Shown piece after piece: positions 9,951-19,237 of a stretch of 64,000 nt of DNA (position 1 is its first letter; each line of letters opens with the position of its first letter). Under the pieces are notes generated by a model, which was not told where the DNA came from, did no database searches, and was given only the letters and a program-made list of their open reading frames with translations. A program made the translations under genes and the position numbers. The stretch is from Pseudomonas fluorescens (GTDB lineage Bacteria > Pseudomonadota > Gammaproteobacteria > Pseudomonadales > Pseudomonadaceae): NCBI RefSeq assembly GCF_902498195.1, contig NZ_CABVIY010000002.1, positions 1-64,000 on the forward strand. The letters run 5' to 3'.

Positions 9951-10526
9951 ATGAGGGAGGTTGGCGGGGCGACAAGGAGTGTCGTGGGTTGCAAGCAGGT
10001 ACTGCTTGCCGGCCTTCTCTGTCTGCTCTCGGTTGCCGTTCACGCTCAACCGCAAACCCCAGCGAGCATGGCCGATCAACGCGCCAGATCGGTCACACAG
10101 GTGGTCCTGGGGATTCTCAGTTATGCCCGCTGGCCGATTGAACCGGGGCAACTTCGCCTGTGTGTCGTCGGCCCTACCGAATACACCGACGATCTGCTCA
10201 AGGGCACGACCCAGGCGACGGGGCGACCCGTGACGGTGCAACGGCTATTGGCCGACAACCCGGCCATCGCCACGGAATGCGATGCGGCGTACATCGGCAA
10301 GTTGACCGGTGAAGAGCGCAATCGGCTGTTAAATTCGCTGACCGGGAAGCCGGTCTTGAGCATCAGCGAAAGCGATGATCAATGCACCGTCGGCAGCCTG
10401 TTTTGCCTGCGGGTCAGCGATGACCAGGTGTCCTTCGAGGTCAACCTCGACTCCGTTGCCCGCAGCGGTGTGCGCATCCATCCGAGCGTGCTGCAATTGT
10501 CCCGTCGCAAACCGGCGGCGCCATGA
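9951..10526 (+). CDS. yfiR: YfiR, periplasmic repressor of the diguanylate cyclase YfiN
   Basis: YfiR is a small periplasmic protein that binds YfiN and holds it inactive; redox or envelope stress releases it. With the ATG at 9951 the protein is 191 aa, with a signal peptide (KQVLLAGLLCLLSVAVHAQ) cut near residue 32. Four cysteines fall at 71, 110, 145 and 152, the same numbers as the disulphide cysteines of P. aeruginosa YfiR, which supports this start over the upstream ATG at 9903. The stop overlaps the yfiN ATG, so the two are coupled. Confidence 0.95.
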   Translation: MREVGGATRSVVGCKQVLLAGLLCLLSVAVHAQPQTPASMADQRARSVTQVVLGILSYARWPIEPGQLRLCVVGPTEYTDDLLKGTTQATGRPVTVQRLLADNPAIATECDAAYIGKLTGEERNRLLNSLTGKPVLSISESDDQCTVGSLFCLRVSDDQVSFEVNLDSVARSGVRIHPSVLQLSRRKPAAP

Positions 10527-11791
10527 GTGTGTTCAAGCCGTGGACTCGCCCGACCCTGCGCTCGGTCATCGGCCGCGGTCATTTGATCGTCGCGCTGGTG
10601 GGCGTGGCCATGGCCAGTGTGTCACTGACACTGCTCGGCGTTCTGGCCTTGCGGGTGTATGCCGATCACAACCTGCACCTGATCGCGCGTTCGATCAACT
10701 ACACCGTGGAAGCCGCCGTGGTGTTCAACGACCGGGCCGCGGCCACCGAAGCGCTGGCGTTGATCGCCTCCACCGAAGAAGTGGCCGATGTCCGGATCCT
10801 CAACATGAAAGGACAGTTGTTGGCGCGCTGGCAGCGACCGGAATCCGGGTGGTTGAGCGAACTGGAAATGCAGATGGCCAAGGCCTTCCTGGAAGAGCCC
10901 GTCAGCCTGCCGATCATTCATCAGGGCCAGGAGATTGGCAGCATCGTGCTCACCGGGCACGGCGGCAGCCTGATGCGCTTTTTGTTCAGCGGGCTGGTGG
11001 GCATTGTGCTGTGCACGGCGATCAGCGCCTGGGTCGCGCTGTACCTGGCTCGCCAGCAATTGCGCAGGATCACCGGGCCGTTGCGCAGCCTGGCCTCGGT
11101 GGCGCATGCCGCGCGCAGCGAGCGTGCCTTCGACCAGCGAGTCCCCGCCACGGCCATCGCTGACCTCGACGACCTGGGCAACGACTTCAATGCCCTGCTC
11201 GATGAACTCGAATCCTGGCAGACCCACCTGCAAAGCGAAAACGAAACCCTGGCGCACAAGGCCAATCACGACAGCCTCACGGGCCTGCCGAACCGGGCCT
11301 TTTTCGAAGGTCGCCTGATGCGTGCATTGCGCAGCGCCAATAAGCTGAACGAGCGAGTGGCCGTCCTGTTCCTCGACAGCGACCGGTTCAAGGAAATCAA
11401 CGACAGCTTCGGCCATGCGGCCGGTGATGCCGTGCTGGTGGCCGTGGCCAATCGCGTTCGCGCACAACTGCGTGAAGAGGACCTGGTGGCACGCTTGGGC
11501 GGCGATGAGTTTGCGGTGCTGCTGACGCCGCTGCACAAGACCGAAGACGCCGAACGCATCGCCGACAAAATCATTGCCAGCATGGAAGAACCCATTGCGT
11601 TGCCGGGTACCAGTGAGGTGTTGACCTCGCTCAGTATCGGCATCGCCGTGTACCCCGATCATGGGGCCACGCCGGGCACTCTGCTCAATGCTGCCGATGG
11701 GGCGATGTATCAAGCCAAGCGCCTCGCCCGAGGCGCACAGCACACGGCAGGGTCGGAGCACCCTGTCGCCGATGTCCCAATCAGGAGCTAA
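10523..11791 (+). CDS. yfiN: YfiN/TpbB, membrane diguanylate cyclase
   Basis: This inner-membrane enzyme makes c-di-GMP from two GTP. The 422-aa protein has a first membrane helix near residues 17-40, a periplasmic sensor domain, a second helix near 150-172, a HAMP linker, and a GGDEF domain with an intact active-site motif (GGDEF at 326-330). An RxxD motif (Arg317-Asp320) sits exactly five residues before GGDEF, the usual place of a product-inhibition site. YfiR represses it from the periplasm and YfiB relieves that repression. It overlaps yfiR by 4 nt and is 6 nt from yfiB. Confidence 0.95.
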   Translation: MSVFKPWTRPTLRSVIGRGHLIVALVGVAMASVSLTLLGVLALRVYADHNLHLIARSINYTVEAAVVFNDRAAATEALALIASTEEVADVRILNMKGQLLARWQRPESGWLSELEMQMAKAFLEEPVSLPIIHQGQEIGSIVLTGHGGSLMRFLFSGLVGIVLCTAISAWVALYLARQQLRRITGPLRSLASVAHAARSERAFDQRVPATAIADLDDLGNDFNALLDELESWQTHLQSENETLAHKANHDSLTGLPNRAFFEGRLMRALRSANKLNERVAVLFLDSDRFKEINDSFGHAAGDAVLVAVANRVRAQLREEDLVARLGGDEFAVLLTPLHKTEDAERIADKIIASMEEPIALPGTSEVLTSLSIGIAVYPDHGATPGTLLNAADGAMYQAKRLARGAQHTAGSEHPVADVPIRS

Positions 11792-11797
11792 TTCCCT

Positions 11798-12301
11798 TTG
11801 TCCTCTCTCATCCAGCGTTCCCTTCGATTGTTCACGATCACCCTGGTGATGGCCGTGCTGAGCCTGACCGGTTGCCAGTCGGTGCCGCCAAAAGGCCTGA
11901 CGGCGGCGCAGATCGCCGTGCTCAAGCAGCAAGGTTTCCAACCGACCGACGAGGGCTGGGCGTTTGGCCTGTCCGGCAAAGTACTGTTTGGCAGTGACGT
12001 GGATAGCTTGAACCCGCAGAGCAGCGAAATTGTCGAGCGCATCGGCAAGTCGTTGCTTGGGGTCGGGATCGACCGGGTGAGGATCGATGGCCACACCGAC
12101 GCGTCGGGCAAAGAGTCCTACAACTCGCAGCTTTCCCTGCGCCGCGCAAAAAGCGTCGGCACCGTTCTGGCCGCTGCCGGGATGAAACAGGAGAACATCC
12201 AGTTGCGCGGGCTTGGCAGCGGCCACCCCGTGGCCTCCAATGACACCGCGTCGGGGCGCACCGAAAACCGCCGGGTGTCGATCGTGGTGAGCGCCGATTA
12301 A
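11798..12301 (+). CDS. yfiB: YfiB, OmpA/Pal-type outer-membrane lipoprotein
   Basis: YfiB is an outer-membrane lipoprotein that sequesters YfiR and so turns YfiN on. The 167-aa protein has a signal peptide ending in a lipobox (LTGC, Cys near residue 26) and a C-terminal OmpA-like peptidoglycan-binding domain with the segment VRIDGHTDASGKESYN and the end motif GRTENRRVSI. The start codon is TTG, with AGGAG 10 nt upstream inside the end of yfiN. Its TAA stop shares bases with the stop of the facing LysR gene. Confidence 0.94.
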   Translation: MSSLIQRSLRLFTITLVMAVLSLTGCQSVPPKGLTAAQIAVLKQQGFQPTDEGWAFGLSGKVLFGSDVDSLNPQSSEIVERIGKSLLGVGIDRVRIDGHTDASGKESYNSQLSLRRAKSVGTVLAAAGMKQENIQLRGLGSGHPVASNDTASGRTENRRVSIVVSAD

Positions 12302-13245
12302 TCGGCGAACAGCATTTCGCGGCTGACGCCCATCAACAAGCCTTGATTCTGCTCGGTGACCGCGCGGATGTAATCCCACAACAGGGTGATCCGCTTGAGC
12401 TTCCTCAGGTCTTCGCGGCAGTACATCCAGAACTGGCGGGTGATGTTGATCTCTTCCGGCAGCACGGGCAGCAAACGCGGGTCCTGGGCGGCCAGGAAGC
12501 ACGGCAGGATCGCCAGCGATCGCCCTTGCTGCGCGGCCACGAACTGGGCAATGACGCTGGTGCTGCGCAAGTTGGCGCTGGCACCGGGCAATACGTTGGC
12601 CAGGTACAGCAGCTCCGAGCTGAACGCCAGGTCGTCGACATAACTGATGAATGAATGTTTGCCCAGGTCGGCCGGGCGGCGGATGGCCGGGTGCTTGTCC
12701 AGGTATGCCTGGGTCGCGTACAGCTGCAGGCGGTAGTCCGTCAGTTTGCAGCAGACATACGGGCCATGTTCCGGGCGCTCCAGGGCGATGACGATGTCCG
12801 CTTCGCGCTTGGACAGGCTGATGAAGTGCGGCAGGGGCAGGATGTCCACCGAGATCGCCGGGTAGGCGTCGACGAAGTGGCTCAGTTGCGGGGTGATGAA
12901 GAAGCTGCCGAAGCCTTCGGTGCAGCCCATGCGCACATGGCCGGACAGTGCCACGCCGGAGCCGGACACTTGTTCGCAGGCCATGTGCAGCGTGCTTTCG
13001 ATCGACTCGGCGTAACCCAGCAGGCGCTGGCCCTCGGCGGTCAGGACGAAGCCGTTGGTCCGGGATTTCTCGAACAGCAACGTGCCCAATGAGGCTTCCA
13101 GCGAACTGATGCGCCGCGACACGGTGGTGTAGTCGACGGCGAGACGCTTGGCGGCGCTGCTGGCCTTGCGGGTGCGGGCGACTTCGAGGAAAAACTTGAG
13201 GTCGTCCCAGTTCAGCGAGCCTAGAGATGTGATGTTTTTTTGCAT
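12298..13245 (-). CDS. LysR-family transcriptional regulator next to mmsAB
   Basis: The protein has an N-terminal winged helix-turn-helix (LNWDDLKFFLEVARTRKASS, then AKRLAVDYTTVSRRI) and a LysR effector-binding domain of normal length (315 aa from the start at 13245, MQKNITSLGS). A longer reading from 13314 is possible but adds an unlikely tail. It is divergent from mmsA with a 164-nt gap, so it probably controls mmsAB. That is an inference: in P. aeruginosa the mmsAB regulator MmsR is an AraC-type protein. Its 3' end overlaps the yfiB stop by 4 nt. Confidence 0.88.
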   Translation of the reverse strand: MQKNITSLGSLNWDDLKFFLEVARTRKASSAAKRLAVDYTTVSRRISSLEASLGTLLFEKSRTNGFVLTAEGQRLLGYAESIESTLHMACEQVSGSGVALSGHVRMGCTEGFGSFFITPQLSHFVDAYPAISVDILPLPHFISLSKREADIVIALERPEHGPYVCCKLTDYRLQLYATQAYLDKHPAIRRPADLGKHSFISYVDDLAFSSELLYLANVLPGASANLRSTSVIAQFVAAQQGRSLAILPCFLAAQDPRLLPVLPEEINITRQFWMYCREDLRKLKRITLLWDYIRAVTEQNQGLLMGVSREMLFAD

Positions 13246-13409
13246 GTTGGACCGGCTTTTATGTGCGTTCTTATTAGAAGTTTGCACATCTATACTCCAA
13301 AAACAGCCCGACAACCAATTCGCGGCACACGCCTCATCTCAAGGCGACTTTCCCGCCTTGGCTCCCCTGATAGCTCTCTTCAACAAGAATAACGTCCAGG
13401 AGACCCACC

Positions 13410-14936
13410 ATGAACGCACCGATTACGCCTACCGAAACCACCGTACAAAAGGTCAAGCTGTTGATCGATGGCGAGTGGGTCGAATCCAAGACCACCGAGT
13501 GGCACGACATCGTCAACCCGGCTACCCAGCAAGTACTGGCCAAAGTGCCGTTTGCCACCGCTGAAGAAGTCGACGCGGCGATCAGCGCGGCCCATCGCGC
13601 CTTCCAGACCTGGAAGCTGACCCCGATCGGCGCGCGGATGCGCATCATGCTCAAGCTCCAGGCGTTGATTCGCGAACACTCCAAGCGTATCGCCGCCGTT
13701 CTGAGCGCCGAGCAGGGCAAAACCATCGCTGACGCCGAGGGCGACATTTTCCGTGGCCTGGAAGTGGTCGAGCACGCCTGCTCCATCGGCACCCTGCAAA
13801 TGGGCGAGTTCGCCGAGAACGTCGCCGGCGGTGTCGACACCTACACCCTGCGCCAACCGATCGGTGTGTGCGCAGGCATTACCCCGTTCAACTTCCCGGC
13901 GATGATTCCGCTGTGGATGTTCCCGATGGCCATCGCCTGCGGCAACACCTTCGTGCTCAAGCCGTCCGAACAGGACCCGATGTCGACCATGCTGCTGGTG
14001 GAACTGGCCATCGAGGCCGGCATTCCGGCCGGAGTGCTCAACGTCGTGCACGGCGGCAAGGACGTGGTGGACGGGCTCTGCACGCATAAGGACATCAAGG
14101 CGGTGTCCTTCGTCGGTTCGACCGCGGTCGGGACGCACGTCTACGACCTGGCCGGCAAACACGGCAAGCGCGTGCAATCGATGATGGGCGCGAAGAACCA
14201 CGCCGTGGTGCTGCCGGATGCCAATCGCGAGCAAGCGTTGAACGCACTGGTGGGTGCCGGTTTCGGCGCGGCCGGTCAGCGCTGCATGGCGACCTCCGTG
14301 GTGGTGCTGGTGGGCGCGGCCAAGCAATGGCTGCCAGACCTGAAGGCGCTGGCGCAGAAACTCAAAGTGAACGCCGGCAGCGAGCCAGGCACCGACGTTG
14401 GCCCGGTGATTTCGAAAAAGGCCAAAGCGCGGATTCTCGATCTGATCGAGAGCGGCATCAAGGAAGGCGCCAAGCTGGAACTGGACGGTCGCGAGATCTC
14501 GGTTCCCGGTTACGAGAAGGGCAACTTTGTCGGCCCGACCCTGTTCTCCGGCGTGACCACCGACATGCAGATCTACACCCAGGAAATCTTCGGTCCGGTG
14601 CTGGTGGTGCTGGAAGTCGCCACCCTCGACGAAGCCATTGCCCTGGTCAATGCCAACCCGTTCGGCAACGGTACGGGCCTGTTCACCCAGAGCGGTGCGG
14701 CGGCGCGTAAATTCCAGAGCGAAATCGACGTCGGCCAGGTCGGTATCAACATCCCGATCCCGGTGCCTGTGCCGTTCTTCAGCTTCACCGGTTCCCGTGG
14801 TTCCAAGCTGGGCGACCTGGGCCCGTACGGCAAGCAAGTGGTGCAGTTCTACACTCAGACCAAGACGGTCACCAGCCGCTGGTTTGACGATGACAGCGTC
14901 AACGACGGTGTGAACACCACCATCAACTTGCGTTAA
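13410..14936 (+). CDS. mmsA: Methylmalonate-semialdehyde dehydrogenase (CoA-acylating)
   Basis: MmsA oxidises methylmalonate semialdehyde to propionyl-CoA with CoA and NAD+, late in valine breakdown. The 508-aa protein shows the aldehyde dehydrogenase fold: NAD-binding segment [13 protein letters not shown], and the catalytic Cys292 in [10 protein letters not shown], the arrangement of the CoA-acylating subfamily. The ATG at 13410 follows a strong CAGGAGA site. mmsB starts 10 nt after its stop, so the two form an operon facing away from the LysR gene. Confidence 0.96.
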   Translation: MNAPITPTETTVQKVKLLIDGEWVESKTTEWHDIVNPATQQVLAKVPFATAEEVDAAISAAHRAFQTWKLTPIGARMRIMLKLQALIREHSKRIAAVLSAEQGKTIADAEGDIFRGLEVVEHACSIGTLQMGEFAENVAGGVDTYTLRQPIGVCAGITPFNFPAMIPLWMFPMAIACGNTFVLKPSEQDPMSTMLLVELAIEAGIPAGVLNVVHGGKDVVDGLCTHKDIKAVSFVGSTAVGTHVYDLAGKHGKRVQSMMGAKNHAVVLPDANREQALNALVGAGFGAAGQRCMATSVVVLVGAAKQWLPDLKALAQKLKVNAGSEPGTDVGPVISKKAKARILDLIESGIKEGAKLELDGREISVPGYEKGNFVGPTLFSGVTTDMQIYTQEIFGPVLVVLEVATLDEAIALVNANPFGNGTGLFTQSGAAARKFQSEIDVGQVGINIPIPVPVPFFSFTGSRGSKLGDLGPYGKQVVQFYTQTKTVTSRWFDDDSVNDGVNTTINLR

Positions 14937-14946
14937 GGAGCGGGAC

Positions 14947-15834
14947 ATGAAAATCGCTTTTATCGGTCTGGGCAACATGGGCGCGCCGATGGCGCGCAAC
15001 CTGATCAAGGCCGGTCACTCGCTGAATCTGGTCGACCTGAACAAAACCGTGCTGGCGGAACTTGAGCAACTGGGCGGCACCATCAGCGCGTCGGCCCGCG
15101 AAGCGGCGCAGGGCGCGGAACTGGTGATCACCATGCTGCCGGCCGCCGTGCATGTGCGCAGCGTCTGGCTGGGTGAAGACGGCGTGCTCGCCGGCATCGG
15201 CAAAGGCGTGCCGGCCGTGGATTGCAGCACCATCGATCCACAGACCGCCCGTGACGTGGCCACCGCCGCCGCCAAGCAGGGTGTGGCCATGGCCGATGCG
15301 CCGGTTTCCGGCGGTACGGGTGGTGCAGCGGCCGGGACACTGACCTTCATGGTCGGCGCCACCCCTGAACTGTTCGCCACCCTGCAACCGGTGCTGGCGC
15401 AGATGGGCCGCAACATCGTCCATTGCGGCGAAGTTGGCACCGGGCAGATCGCCAAGATCTGCAACAACCTGCTGCTGGGGATTTCCATGGTCGGCGTCAG
15501 CGAGGCCATGGCGTTGGGCGATGCCCTGGGCATCGACACCAAGGTGCTCGCGGGCATCATCAACAGCTCCACCGGACGTTGCTGGAGTTCGGAGATGTAC
15601 AACCCCTGGCCCGGCATCGTCGAGACGGCGCCGGCCTCGCGCGGCTATACCGGTGGTTTCGGTGCCGAGCTGATGCTCAAGGACCTGGGGCTGGCCACGG
15701 AGGCCGCACGCCAGGCGCATCAACCGGTGGTACTCGGCGCGGTGGCCCAGCAGTTGTACCAGGCGATGAGCTTGCGCGGGGAAGGGGGCAGCGACTTCTC
15801 GGCGATCATCAACGGCTATCGCAAACCGCAGTAA
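14947..15834 (+). CDS. mmsB: 3-hydroxyisobutyrate dehydrogenase
   Basis: MmsB oxidises 3-hydroxyisobutyrate to methylmalonate semialdehyde, the substrate of MmsA. The 295-aa protein has the N-terminal Rossmann motif GLGNMGAPMARNL, the family block DAPVSGGTGGAAAGTL, and the catalytic-lysine region GQIAKICNN. AAGGAG precedes the ATG. It is the second gene of the mmsAB operon and is followed by a REP pair and a strong terminator. Confidence 0.96.
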   Translation: MKIAFIGLGNMGAPMARNLIKAGHSLNLVDLNKTVLAELEQLGGTISASAREAAQGAELVITMLPAAVHVRSVWLGEDGVLAGIGKGVPAVDCSTIDPQTARDVATAAAKQGVAMADAPVSGGTGGAAAGTLTFMVGATPELFATLQPVLAQMGRNIVHCGEVGTGQIAKICNNLLLGISMVGVSEAMALGDALGIDTKVLAGIINSSTGRCWSSEMYNPWPGIVETAPASRGYTGGFGAELMLKDLGLATEAARQAHQPVVLGAVAQQLYQAMSLRGEGGSDFSAIINGYRKPQ

Positions 15835-15838
15835 CCCC

Positions 15839-15938
15839 TGTAGGAGCGAGCATGCTCGCGATGGTCGTCAACGATAACGCGGGATATCAGGTTCCCCGCG
15901 TTGCTCTCGGGTTTTTCGCGAGCAGGCTCGCTCCTACA
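15839..15938. repeat. REP pair, type A
   Basis: An inverted pair of the same REP core seen at 9790 (gtaggagcgagcatgctcgc and its complement) lies just after mmsB. The left copy carries the inner flank gatggtcgtcaacgataacg; the right copy has a diverged inner flank (gggtttttcgcgagcaggct). Confidence 0.9.
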
Positions 15939-15965
15939 GTTTGAGGCGTGTGCGCATCGACACTT

Positions 15966-16003
15966 ACCGGTAAATCACGTCGGGTGATTTACCGGTTTTT
16001 TTG
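15966..16003 (+). terminator. Rho-independent terminator after mmsAB
   Basis: A perfect 13-bp stem (accggtaaatcac / gtgatttaccggt) with a 5-nt loop is followed by a run of T. It is the strongest simple terminator hairpin noticed in the window and would end the mmsAB transcript. Confidence 0.93.
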
Positions 16004-16281
16004 TTTCTGACGAACAGGTTTTTCTTCGAGTATTCAATCACTTCCTCTCTTTGCACTCCTCATCGACTCATCGTATCTCTTAAAAAAACGTGCCACCTCT
16101 ATTGCCATCCGCTCGCCCGCTAAACAGCTCAAGTGCGCGGTTTCAAGCACCTTTCCCCTCATCAAAATTCACCTTTCCTGTCGATTGCAAAAAACTTTTT
16201 TCTGATGTCATACTACGTCGTACAACAACAAGAGGCGCTGATAAGTCCTCGGCGAACCTCCACGGAAGGCGGGTATTTTTT
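16004..16281 (+). promoter_or_regulatory. Promoter region of the aminotransferase-glt cluster
   Basis: This AT-richer stretch between the mmsB terminator and the aminotransferase start holds a candidate sigma70 promoter: TTGCAA at 16185-16190, an 18-nt spacer, and an extended -10 (TGT CATACT) at 16206-16214. A 22-bp imperfect palindrome (16206-16227) overlaps the -10. No other gene is believable here; the in-frame extension of the aminotransferase to 16090 lacks a ribosome site. Confidence 0.6.
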
Positions 16282-17484
16282 ATGAGTTTCGAAAGTCGAC
16301 GCGTCAAAGAAATCTCTTCATCCCCCAGCATGATCATTTCCATGCGAGCCAAGGAATTGGCCAGCCAGGGCCGCGACATTGTCGACATGAGCCTCGGCGA
16401 ACCGGACTTCGATACCCCGGCGCATATCATCGAAGCAGCCAGTCAGGCCATGCGTGACGGTCACACTCGCTACACCGCGCCCCAGGGCACCCTGGCGCTG
16501 CGCCAGGCGATCGTCAGCAAATTCCAGCGCGAAAACGGCCTGAGCTACAACGTCGATGAAATCACCGTCGGCAATGGCGCCAAGCAAGTCATCTTCAACA
16601 CCTTCATGGCCACGCTGGAGCCCGGCGACGAGGTCGTCATCCCCGCGCCGTACTGGGTGTCCTATTCCGATATTGTCACGCTCAACGGCGGCAGCCCGCG
16701 GGTCATCCCTTGCGGCATCGACGTCGGTTTCAAGCTGACTGCTGAGGTGTTGCAAGGGGCGCTGACCGAGAAAACCCGCTGGTTGATCCTCAATTCGCCG
16801 TCCAACCCCAGCGGGGCCATCTACACCCAGGCAGAGCTGCAAGCGCTGGGCAACGTCCTGGACGATTTTCCCAACGTGCTGGTGATGTCCGACGAAATCT
16901 ACGAGCACGTCTTGCTGGCGGACCAACCCTTCGTGTCCTTCGGCAACGCGTGCCCGCAACTGCGTGAACGCACGCTGTTGATCAATGGTGTCGCCAAGGC
17001 CTATGCCATGACCGGCTGGCGCATCGGTTACGCCGCCGGGCCGAAAGCCCTGATCGCGGCCATCAGCAAGATTCAATCGCAAAGCACCTCGGGGGCCAGC
17101 GCGATCTCCCAGGAAGCGTCCCGCGCGGCCCTTGACGGCCCGCAGGATTTTGTCAGCCGCAGCGCCGCCGAATACAGCGAGCGCGGTCGCTTGCTGGTGG
17201 AGGGCCTGAGCGCGTGCGAGGGGTTGCGCGTGAGTGCACCGGCCGGGGCCTTCTATGCCTTTCCCGAATGCAGCCAGTTGCTGGGCCGGGTCAGTCCCCA
17301 GGGACGGGTGATGACCGATGACGTCGAATTGTCTGCCTACCTGCTCGATCAGGCAGGTGTCGCGGTAGTGCCGGGCCTGGCATTCGGCTTGCCGGGGTAT
17401 TTCCGGCTGTCGTTTGCCACGTCCCGCGAGCAAATAACAAAAGCGGTCGTACGTATTCGTGAAGCGCTTGCAGCCTTGCGCTGA
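16282..17484 (+). CDS. PLP-dependent aminotransferase, class I (aspartate-aminotransferase-like)
   Basis: This fold-type I aminotransferase is 400 aa from the ATG at 16282, preceded by GGAAGG. Visible motifs: the substrate-binding start DMSLGEPDFDTP, the cofactor segment NSPSNPSGAIY, an Asp-Glu-Ile-Tyr cofactor contact (MSDEIYEHV), the PLP lysine in NGVAKAYAMTGWR, and the C-terminal arginine region FRLSFATS. The exact amino donor cannot be read from the sequence. It is 52 nt upstream of a GltI-type binding protein, so it probably acts on the amino acid imported by that transporter. Confidence 0.88.
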   Translation: MSFESRRVKEISSSPSMIISMRAKELASQGRDIVDMSLGEPDFDTPAHIIEAASQAMRDGHTRYTAPQGTLALRQAIVSKFQRENGLSYNVDEITVGNGAKQVIFNTFMATLEPGDEVVIPAPYWVSYSDIVTLNGGSPRVIPCGIDVGFKLTAEVLQGALTEKTRWLILNSPSNPSGAIYTQAELQALGNVLDDFPNVLVMSDEIYEHVLLADQPFVSFGNACPQLRERTLLINGVAKAYAMTGWRIGYAAGPKALIAAISKIQSQSTSGASAISQEASRAALDGPQDFVSRSAAEYSERGRLLVEGLSACEGLRVSAPAGAFYAFPECSQLLGRVSPQGRVMTDDVELSAYLLDQAGVAVVPGLAFGLPGYFRLSFATSREQITKAVVRIREALAALR

Positions 17485-17536
17485 AGCCTTCGCCCTTCGC
17501 TGTGCCAAAGCTGCCATAACAATATCGGAGATCCCC

Positions 17537-18436
17537 ATGTTCGATCAGAAGAAAAAGCTGCTTGCCCTCGTCGTCGCTGCTTGCCTGAGCGCCAGCGCCG
17601 CGCAGGCCGATGAGCTCACCGGAACGCTGAAAAAGATCAAGGAACAGGGCACCGTCACGCTCGGCTATCGCGATGCATCGTTGCCGTTCTCCTACCTCAA
17701 CGATGCCCAGCAGCCCATCGGCTACAGCATCGATCTGTGCCAGAAGATCGTCGATCAAATCAAGGTCAAGGTCGGCGAACCCAATCTGAAGACCGAGTAC
17801 GTCTCGGTGGTGGCGGCCACCCGTACGCCCTTGCTGATCAATGGCACCATCGACCTGGAGTGCGGCGTCACCACCAACACCGTCGAGCGTCAGAAGCAGA
17901 TCGGGTTCCTGCTCACCAGCTACGTGGCCAGCGCCAAATACGCGGTGAAAAAGAACGCGGGCATCAACAGCGTGGCTGATCTCAAAGGCAAGTCCGTGGT
18001 GGTGATCACCGGTGGCAGCGGCGAATGGATCACCAAGAACCTCGATCGCGAGAAAGCGCTGGGCCTGAAGATCCTCAATGCCAAGGACGGTGGCGAAGCC
18101 TTCCTGATGCTGGAGACCGGTCGCGCGGTGGCCTACATCAATGACGATGTGCAGCTGATGGCGACCATCGCCCAAAGCCGCAGCCCGGACGCCTACACCC
18201 TGCTGCCTGAGCCGATGTCGGCCGAGCCCTATGCCATCGGCATCCGCAAGAACGATCCGCAGTTCAAGACCTTCGCCGACGACGTGCTGCGCAACCTGTA
18301 CAGCAGCGGTGTGATCGATACCCAGTACCCGAAATGGTTCCAGCAGCCGATCCCGCCGAAAAGCGCGGTCATCAACCTGCCAATGAGTGAAGCACTCAAG
18401 GAAGCCATCGCTCACCCGAACGATACCGGCGTCTGA
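17537..18436 (+). CDS. Amino acid ABC transporter, periplasmic binding protein (GltI-like)
   Basis: The 299-aa protein has a clear signal peptide (KKLLALVVAACLSASAAQA, cut near residue 25) and a type-2 periplasmic binding fold closely like E. coli GltI. Shared blocks are LPFSYLNDAQQPIGYS, DLECGVTTNTVERQKQ and the C-terminal region PKWFQQPIPPK. GltI binds glutamate and aspartate, so an acidic or related amino acid is the likely ligand. The upstream in-frame start at 17459 is rejected because ATG 17537 has CGGAG 7 nt before it and opens the signal peptide. Confidence 0.92.
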   Translation: MFDQKKKLLALVVAACLSASAAQADELTGTLKKIKEQGTVTLGYRDASLPFSYLNDAQQPIGYSIDLCQKIVDQIKVKVGEPNLKTEYVSVVAATRTPLLINGTIDLECGVTTNTVERQKQIGFLLTSYVASAKYAVKKNAGINSVADLKGKSVVVITGGSGEWITKNLDREKALGLKILNAKDGGEAFLMLETGRAVAYINDDVQLMATIAQSRSPDAYTLLPEPMSAEPYAIGIRKNDPQFKTFADDVLRNLYSSGVIDTQYPKWFQQPIPPKSAVINLPMSEALKEAIAHPNDTGV

Positions 18437-18505
18437 TTCCATCCCGTCACCGGGCAGGGCGGGGCATTTGTTCCGACCCTGCTTCTGCTCAAAGGTTGGT
18501 GTTTC

Positions 18506-19234
18506 ATGGATTACAGCTGGAATTGGGGCATCTTCTGGGACGCCGCGCCCGGAGAGAGTTCGTCTTACCTGTATTGGCTGATCACCGGCACCAGCTGGAC
18601 CCTGGCGACCACACTCGCCGCGTTCACCCTGGCGTTCCTGATCGGCGGTTTGGTCGGCACCTTGCGCACCAGCACGCTGCGCCCGCTGGTGTGGCTGGGC
18701 AATTTGTACACCGAGGTATTCCGCAACATTCCCTTGCTGGTGCAGATGTTCATCTGTTTCTTCGTCGTGCCCGAGCTGCTGCCGGTGTCGCTGGGCGATT
18801 ACCTCAAGCAGGACTTGCCGTATCCCTCGTTTTTCAGCGCCGTCGTGGCCTTGACGCTGTTCACCTCGGCCAAGCTGTCGGAGCTGTTCAAGGCGGGCAT
18901 CGAGTCGGTGGCCGCGGGCCAGCGCGGTGCGGCGCTGGCGTTGGGTCTGCGGCCGACACAGATGTACCTGCAGGTGCTATTGCCGCAGGCGATCCGCGTG
19001 GTGTTTCCGCCACTCACGTCCGAGGCGCTGAACACCCTGAAGAACTCTTCGGTGGCGCTGACCATCGGCCTGATGGAGCTGACCGCGCAAGCGCGCAACG
19101 TCAGTGAATATTCATTCAATACGTTCGAAGCCTTCACTGCCGCGACGCTGATCTACGTGGTCGTTTCGCTGCTGGTGACGTTCGTCATGGGGCGCATCGA
19201 GCGGTCCCTGACCATTCGCGGTGCGACGAGGTAA
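18506..19234 (+). CDS. Amino acid ABC transporter permease (GltJ-like)
   Basis: This is an inner-membrane permease of the His/Glu/Gln/Arg family (242 aa). It has several hydrophobic helices and the cytoplasmic EAA loop (AGQRGAALALGLRPTQMYLQVLLPQAIR) that contacts the ATPase. The N-terminal WNWGIFWD and the conserved TEVFRNIPLLVQMF are typical of GltJ. It lies 69 nt after the binding-protein gene and 3 nt before the second permease gene, so this is one operon. Confidence 0.93.
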   Translation: MDYSWNWGIFWDAAPGESSSYLYWLITGTSWTLATTLAAFTLAFLIGGLVGTLRTSTLRPLVWLGNLYTEVFRNIPLLVQMFICFFVVPELLPVSLGDYLKQDLPYPSFFSAVVALTLFTSAKLSELFKAGIESVAAGQRGAALALGLRPTQMYLQVLLPQAIRVVFPPLTSEALNTLKNSSVALTIGLMELTAQARNVSEYSFNTFEAFTAATLIYVVVSLLVTFVMGRIERSLTIRGATR

Positions 19235-19237
19235 GCC

